Source of the DNA: Spirochaetia bacterium UBA5763
GTDB lineage: Bacteria; Spirochaetota; UBA4802; UBA5550
Length of the DNA stretch: 64,000 nt
NCBI GenBank assembly: GCA_002418835.1
Contig: DIEX01000032.1
Span: 182,427 to 246,426 of the forward strand
Direction: 5' to 3'
Shown: one piece after another, positions 60,340 through 64,000 of the stretch
How positions within the stretch are numbered: the stretch's first letter is position 1
Layout: each line of letters begins with the position of its first letter
The notes under the pieces: model-generated
Seen by the model: the letters and a program-made list of their open reading frames with translations, nothing else
The model's database searches: none
What the model was told of the DNA's origin: nothing
Position numbers and translations under genes: made by a program

Positions 60340-61181
60340 AGCGTCTGTTGATTTTAATAGTGATTTTTATTCAGGTGAACCTCTATGCTGAAGGGAGCAG
60401 GATTATGAGGACAGCGGAGCATTATTATAACAGCGGCGAATACTATAATGCTATTACCGAATCCATGAGATACCAGCATCTTTTCCCCTCAGGGGATCTC
60501 TATCCTTCCAGCATGATACTCATGGGGAAGTCGTACTTTAAAGGGGGGAATACTGAGAAATCTTTAGTTGCATTTACAGAGTGCTACAACCGGTTTATAA
60601 AGGACCCACAGGGGCAGGAGGGACTTTACTATTCAGGAATTGTGAGGATTCTTTCTGGTTCATATTATTTCGGAGTAAGGACTTTCCAGGAATATAATTT
60701 TGTTTATAAAGGGGGAATATTTTACGAAGATTCAGTTTTTAATTTATGCAGGGCCCGCGCTCTTGCCGAAAATTATGATGATGCTGTAAGACTTATAGGT
60801 GAATATAAAATTCTTTTTCCTAAAGGGAAATATTTATCTGAAGCGGAGAGGCTGGCTGAAATGATCAGTGAGGAACAGAACCGTGAAAAAAAGAGTCCTC
60901 TGATTGCAGGGCTTTCGTCTGCGGTGGTTCCGGGATCGGGGTATTTTTATACCGGGAATTACAGGCTCGGTGCTCTGTCTCTGATTACTAACGGTGCGCT
61001 TATTTTTCTTGCTTATGACGGGTACAGGAGAGGAAACACGTTTCAGCTGATCTTTTTTTCAGTAGTGGAGTTTTCCTTTTATAATCATTCTTTAGTAGGC
61101 TCAATAAAAAGCGCTTATGAGTATAATGACAGCAGCATAATGAAGAAAGAGGTTCTTGCCGGCATTAAAACCGGTTTTTAG
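60336..61181 (+). CDS. Membrane-associated TPR-like protein (second of two related)
   Basis: I start it at 60336, where ATG overlaps the previous stop (ATGA) and gives a signal peptide (MKRLLILIVIFIQVNLYAEG); a frame from 60309 is less likely. The ~281-residue protein repeats the layout of its neighbour: TPR-like helices (YYNSGEYYNAITESMRYQH) and a hydrophobic end with PLIAGLSSAVVPGSGYFYTGN, corresponding to the PGLGQAYSG block. Both are probably envelope proteins acting with YidD. Function unknown. Confidence 0.75.
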   Translation: MKRLLILIVIFIQVNLYAEGSRIMRTAEHYYNSGEYYNAITESMRYQHLFPSGDLYPSSMILMGKSYFKGGNTEKSLVAFTECYNRFIKDPQGQEGLYYSGIVRILSGSYYFGVRTFQEYNFVYKGGIFYEDSVFNLCRARALAENYDDAVRLIGEYKILFPKGKYLSEAERLAEMISEEQNREKKSPLIAGLSSAVVPGSGYFYTGNYRLGALSLITNGALIFLAYDGYRRGNTFQLIFFSVVEFSFYNHSLVGSIKSAYEYNDSSIMKKEVLAGIKTGF

Positions 61182-61200
61182 ATTACGGAGGTTTTTCGCT

Positions 61201-61848
61201 ATGGAGAGCAGAACATTCAGGCCTGAGTCACTGGAGAGTATTGATCCGGGGAAAAGCCAGCTTATAAACTTTGATAAGATTATCAAGAACGAAAAGCTTG
61301 AGGATGTTGCAGAGAAGCTTATAGAATCAACATTCGCCGAACAGCACTTCATGCGGAAGGATGCAATTGACCGTCTCATAGACTTCACTTTCTTTAAGGT
61401 GCAGACAGGATCTTTCCATGTTATTCACATGGCTTACCCCACAAAAAGAATGCATGACCATGAACTTGAAGCAAAGATCATGCGGCTGTTCAATGAACTT
61501 CTTTATCCTGAAATTGTTCTACGTATCCTGAAGTTTTTTGCCCGGAATATTCATGATTCCGACAGCAATCTCTATATAGCAAACCTTGTTGAATCAGAAG
61601 CAATTATAAGATCTGTTTTTGAGACGTTCCGTCTTTTCCAGAAAGATATCTTTATATATAATCCGGACAAGAAATCTCTTAATGTAAAAAGGATTCAGCA
61701 GTTCTCGCCGCAGTCGGATTATAAATTGTCACTTCCGCTTGACGCATGCGCGAGACTTAAATATATTCTGGAGTTTTTTCAGATAAGACAGGATGTGAGC
61801 CATATATACAAGCCGGATGATATAAGAATGTTCGGCCTGGCTTCCTGA
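61201..61848 (+). CDS. Cytosolic protein of unknown function
   Basis: GGAGG stands 10 nt before the ATG at 61201; a start at 61156 is not supported. The 215-residue protein has no signal or membrane segment. It is mostly helical with a basic-acidic mix: FTFFKVQTGSFHVIHMAYP, LNELLYPEIVLRILKFFARN, CARLKYILEFFQIRQDVSH. I do not recognise a family. It is the last gene of the yidD group and stops 2 nt before the convergent gene. Confidence 0.72.
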   Translation: MESRTFRPESLESIDPGKSQLINFDKIIKNEKLEDVAEKLIESTFAEQHFMRKDAIDRLIDFTFFKVQTGSFHVIHMAYPTKRMHDHELEAKIMRLFNELLYPEIVLRILKFFARNIHDSDSNLYIANLVESEAIIRSVFETFRLFQKDIFIYNPDKKSLNVKRIQQFSPQSDYKLSLPLDACARLKYILEFFQIRQDVSHIYKPDDIRMFGLAS

Positions 61849-61850
61849 TG

Positions 61851-62303
61851 TTAACGCCTCTTTACATCTGCGATGTCCGGGCCGTTTTCTTTTACAAAGA
61901 TATTCATGTATCTCTTAGAGTCAGTGAATGAAGTTATATCGTTATATATCGGCTTGTATTCTTTGATCATCCAGTACATGATGTCCTGTATATCAAGGGG
62001 GCTTGTGTCAATTACAGCAAACCTGAAGTGGAGTTCATGACCGAGCAGTGTTTCCCGCATCTGTTCTTTCCCTATATTAATAAATGAATCATCAAGAAGT
62101 TTGCGGAGCCCCACCCTGAGTCCGTCTCTCCAGCATGCAAAAAAAAGAAGGCTCTCCATATCTTTTTTTACCGGGTGAAGCAGCCAGACGATTCCCGGGA
62201 GCTCTGGCATGACCCTGCGAGCGTTGAATCTGTCATACTCAAAAAGACGCGACCATTCCAGTGAGTAGTATACATCTTCCCCTCTTGCGTCTTTTTTAAA
62301 CAT
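61851..62303 (-). CDS. Unknown protein, possibly degenerate GIY-YIG fold
   Basis: The 150-residue protein has a layout recalling GIY-YIG domains: PGIVWLLHP where the first GIY strand falls, a LLFFACWRDGLRVGLRKLLDD strand-helix, HELHFRFAVIDTS, and DIMYWMIKEYKPIYND, which matches the end motif of that fold. Catalytic Tyr/Arg/Glu residues are not evident, so it would be inactive or a binding protein. This is a weak fold guess. It sits 4 nt after the LON-domain gene and is its cotranscribed partner. Confidence 0.65.
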   Translation of the reverse strand: MFKKDARGEDVYYSLEWSRLFEYDRFNARRVMPELPGIVWLLHPVKKDMESLLFFACWRDGLRVGLRKLLDDSFINIGKEQMRETLLGHELHFRFAVIDTSPLDIQDIMYWMIKEYKPIYNDITSFTDSKRYMNIFVKENGPDIADVKRR

Positions 62304-62307
62304 TTAT

Positions 62308-62892
62308 TTATCCCTGTTTTCCGATTTTTTCGATAATCTGCTGAATTTTCTGCTGGAGAAGGCGGCTTCTTGCTGATATGTCTGTTTCATTTAACAGATC
62401 ATTTCTCATGCTGTCATCAAGCACAAAGTAGTTTGAAATGAAGTCGGTTATCTGCCCCAGATCTACGAGAAAATTCATCAGTTCAATCAGCCTGTCCGTC
62501 TCTTCGACATTTATCAGAAAAATAAGCTCCTGCGCTTTTTTTCTCAGTTCTTTTGTAAGAGCAGTATCATGCTGAGCAGTGTTTTCAGGAATTTCAGCAT
62601 ATTGAGCTTCAAAGAACCGTTTAAGAGATGTTACCCGTACCCGTTTAATACCTTTAAGCTGGAAACGAATAGTATTCTCCTCTTTCTCCACAGACATAAT
62701 CTCTGCGAGAGTTGAAACCCTACGCCTGACAAACAGGAGATCCAGGATGTTCCTTAAGGAGTACACAATAATCTGATTCCCCTGAGCAAGGCCAAGTGTA
62801 TGCTTCGATTCTCTCATCCTCACAGATACTGTACAGTGCGGAAAGAGTACCTTTTTTTTAAGGTAGAATATTTTAAGTGGGCCGGCATTCAT
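62308..62892 (-). CDS. Stand-alone LON substrate-binding domain protein
   Basis: The 194-residue protein matches the N-terminal domain of Lon proteases: IFYLKKKVLFPHCTVSVRM, STLAEIMSVEKEENTIRFQLKGIKRVRV, then a helical part ending LLQQKIQQIIEKIGKQ. There is no ATPase or protease domain. Such free-standing LON-domain proteins occur in many bacteria and are thought to bind peptides, but the role is unclear. It is the first gene of a two-gene unit with the protein at 61851. Confidence 0.82.
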   Translation of the reverse strand: MNAGPLKIFYLKKKVLFPHCTVSVRMRESKHTLGLAQGNQIIVYSLRNILDLLFVRRRVSTLAEIMSVEKEENTIRFQLKGIKRVRVTSLKRFFEAQYAEIPENTAQHDTALTKELRKKAQELIFLINVEETDRLIELMNFLVDLGQITDFISNYFVLDDSMRNDLLNETDISARSRLLQQKIQQIIEKIGKQG

Positions 62893-63025
62893 CAGATTCT
62901 TGTACGGGTATCCTGTTTAATCGATAATTAAATCATACAGCACTCTTAGCAAAAAAAAGATTGTAAATTTTGTCAATATGTATATTTTTAAAGCATAGTA
63001 TTGACTTTCGGCAGAGAGGTTAAAG

Positions 63026-63340
63026 ATGTCTGAGCATAGAAAAACTCACAGAGTTAATAAAACGGTAAAATCTGAAGTCAGGACCGAAGAATCAGTAACA
63101 CTTAGTTCGTCTGTTGATGTAAGCAGGGGGGGTATTTTTATATCAACACCGGAACCTCTCAGCAATGGATCAACCGTCAATCTTACAATAATGCTCCCCG
63201 GAAACGGTGAAGTTGAAGTACAGGGTGTGGTAAGATGGATCCGTGATGATGAAACCCCTTCCGGAAAAGCCGGCATGGGTATTGAGTTTGTAAACGTCAA
63301 CGGCGACTTATCAAGAAAGCTTGACGGCCTTCTGGATTAG
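63026..63340 (+). CDS. PilZ-domain c-di-GMP effector
   Basis: The 104-residue protein is a single PilZ domain. It has the RxxxR motif at R5-R9 (RKTHR) and the D/NxSxxG motif as DVSRGG at 31-36, followed by the beta-barrel strands TVNLTIMLPG and VEVQGVVRWIRDD. These two motifs bind cyclic di-GMP. Spirochaete PilZ proteins affect motility, and the flaB pair is in the same window, but no direct link is visible. GAGAGG precedes the ATG. Confidence 0.9.
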   Translation: MSEHRKTHRVNKTVKSEVRTEESVTLSSSVDVSRGGIFISTPEPLSNGSTVNLTIMLPGNGEVEVQGVVRWIRDDETPSGKAGMGIEFVNVNGDLSRKLDGLLD

Positions 63341-63343
63341 TAC

Positions 63344-63940
63344 CTAAAGAATCTCTAAAATTGCTTCAGCCATAAATTTGTATCCTTTTTCCACGGGGTG
63401 AACTCCATCCCCCTGGACAAGTGATACATGGCTTATCCCTTCTTTGATTTTTCTCTTCCAGTATTCATGTACTTTTGCTACAGGAATATTAAACTCCTCC
63501 CCGCATTCGGCAATTCTGTCATAAAAGGATTCTGCTATGTTGTTTTCATAAGAGCTGCTTACAGGGACAGATGTCAGCAGAAGAATCTCCGCAGAGGTGG
63601 AGGATTGAATTTTACGGATAATCTTTTCTATATTGCTTTTAAACATTTCGGGAGTCATTCCTGTAAAAGCATCATTCAGTGCAAACTGGATAAAGCATAG
63701 GTCAGGTTTTTCCTCTGTTACGCGGTTAATTCTGCGAAGACCGTCACCAGCAGTATCGCCGGGAACTCCATGATTTTTTATTGAAATTTTAATATCAGGA
63801 TATTTTTCATGCAGCATCTCTCCGAGATAGTCGAGATAACCCTTGCTGACAAGCCATCCGTAAGTCAGTGAATCCCCCAATGCGGCTATAACAATCCGGT
63901 TTTTTCCTGTTTTGAGATGAAGTTTATTTATTATGTTCAT
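63344..63940 (-). CDS. GDSL/SGNH-family esterase or lipase
   Basis: The 198-residue protein has the SGNH blocks in order: block I ALGDSLTYGW with nucleophile S24, block II with GVPGDTAGDGL, block III FALND with the Asn, and block V DGVHP with D178 and H181. It resembles TesA-type esterases that cut short esters or acylated surface glycans. There is no signal peptide, so it is probably cytosolic. It is convergent with the PilZ gene, 3 nt between stops. Confidence 0.88.
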   Translation of the reverse strand: MNIINKLHLKTGKNRIVIAALGDSLTYGWLVSKGYLDYLGEMLHEKYPDIKISIKNHGVPGDTAGDGLRRINRVTEEKPDLCFIQFALNDAFTGMTPEMFKSNIEKIIRKIQSSTSAEILLLTSVPVSSSYENNIAESFYDRIAECGEEFNIPVAKVHEYWKRKIKEGISHVSLVQGDGVHPVEKGYKFMAEAILEIL

Positions 63941-64000
63941 TCTATAACCTCTATTTGACGGGTAATAATAAATATTTTAACAGTCTCCTGAAAAACCCTG

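Noticed and set aside
1..64000. tRNA, rRNA, CRISPR, transposase or prophage genes
   Set aside because: Scanned intergenic gaps by eye; no cloverleaf ends, repeat-spacer pattern or transposase motif was seen.

Overview
The window looks like chromosomal DNA of a spirochaete. It is AT-rich (roughly 40% G+C by eye) and densely coded. Two adjacent FlaB-type periplasmic flagellin genes lack a variable central domain, and their spacing motifs resemble Leptospira FlaB. A radical-SAM/SPASM protein is of a type I recall as spirochaete-associated. Signal peptides, lipoboxes, beta-barrels, a SurA-like chaperone and RNase J fit a two-membrane spirochaete. I see no rRNA, tRNA, CRISPR array, transposase or prophage, so most of it is core chromosome with a few repeat-bearing gaps.

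Layout. 0-6 kb: TPR proteins, an aspartate-type aminotransferase and a large membrane protein with a degenerate spermidine-synthase-like part. 6-13 kb: yebC-ruvC, a beta-CASP nuclease, a GCS2-type glutamate-cysteine ligase and a polar amino-acid ABC transporter. 13-16 kb: two flaB genes separated by a strongly structured spacer, a coiled-coil protein and a beta-barrel. 16-22 kb: purE-guaA, manC with a LEA14-like protein, and rplM-rpsI. 22-30 kb: a frameshifted beta-barrel gene, recX, a propeller lipoprotein, threonine dehydratase, peroxiredoxin, RNase HI, and a hybrid histidine kinase behind a solute-binding protein. 30-36 kb is the most accessory-looking stretch. It holds a tandem pair of unknown paralogues, a secreted ricin-lectin/transglutaminase-like protein, inverted-repeat elements, an AGCTT-rich low-complexity tract and a repeat protein with YwqK/MORN-like units.

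36-47 kb: alaS, an ABM-like protein, then a tightly packed seven-gene minus-strand operon: cimA, PpiC-type isomerase, SPASM radical SAM, SpsF-like cytidylyltransferase, PseG-like glycosyl-nucleotide hydrolase, nitroreductase, potassium channel. The radical SAM protein appears to carry a decayed SpsF-like nucleotidyltransferase domain at its N terminus, next to a real SpsF homologue. This is the strongest candidate for an uncharacterised pathway, probably sugar or surface/flagellar modification. 47-56 kb: lipoprotein, map with a SEC-C zinc motif, rhomboid-dut-rnj, and ftsK. 56-64 kb: an SBF/ACR3-like permease fused to CBS domains behind a 26-bp perfect palindrome, a methyltransferase with a stand-alone DbpA RNA-binding domain, a secreted YidD variant with two paralogous TPR/membrane proteins, a stand-alone LON domain protein with a possible degenerate GIY-YIG protein, a PilZ protein and a GDSL esterase.

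All functional names rest on motifs read by eye; no database search was possible.
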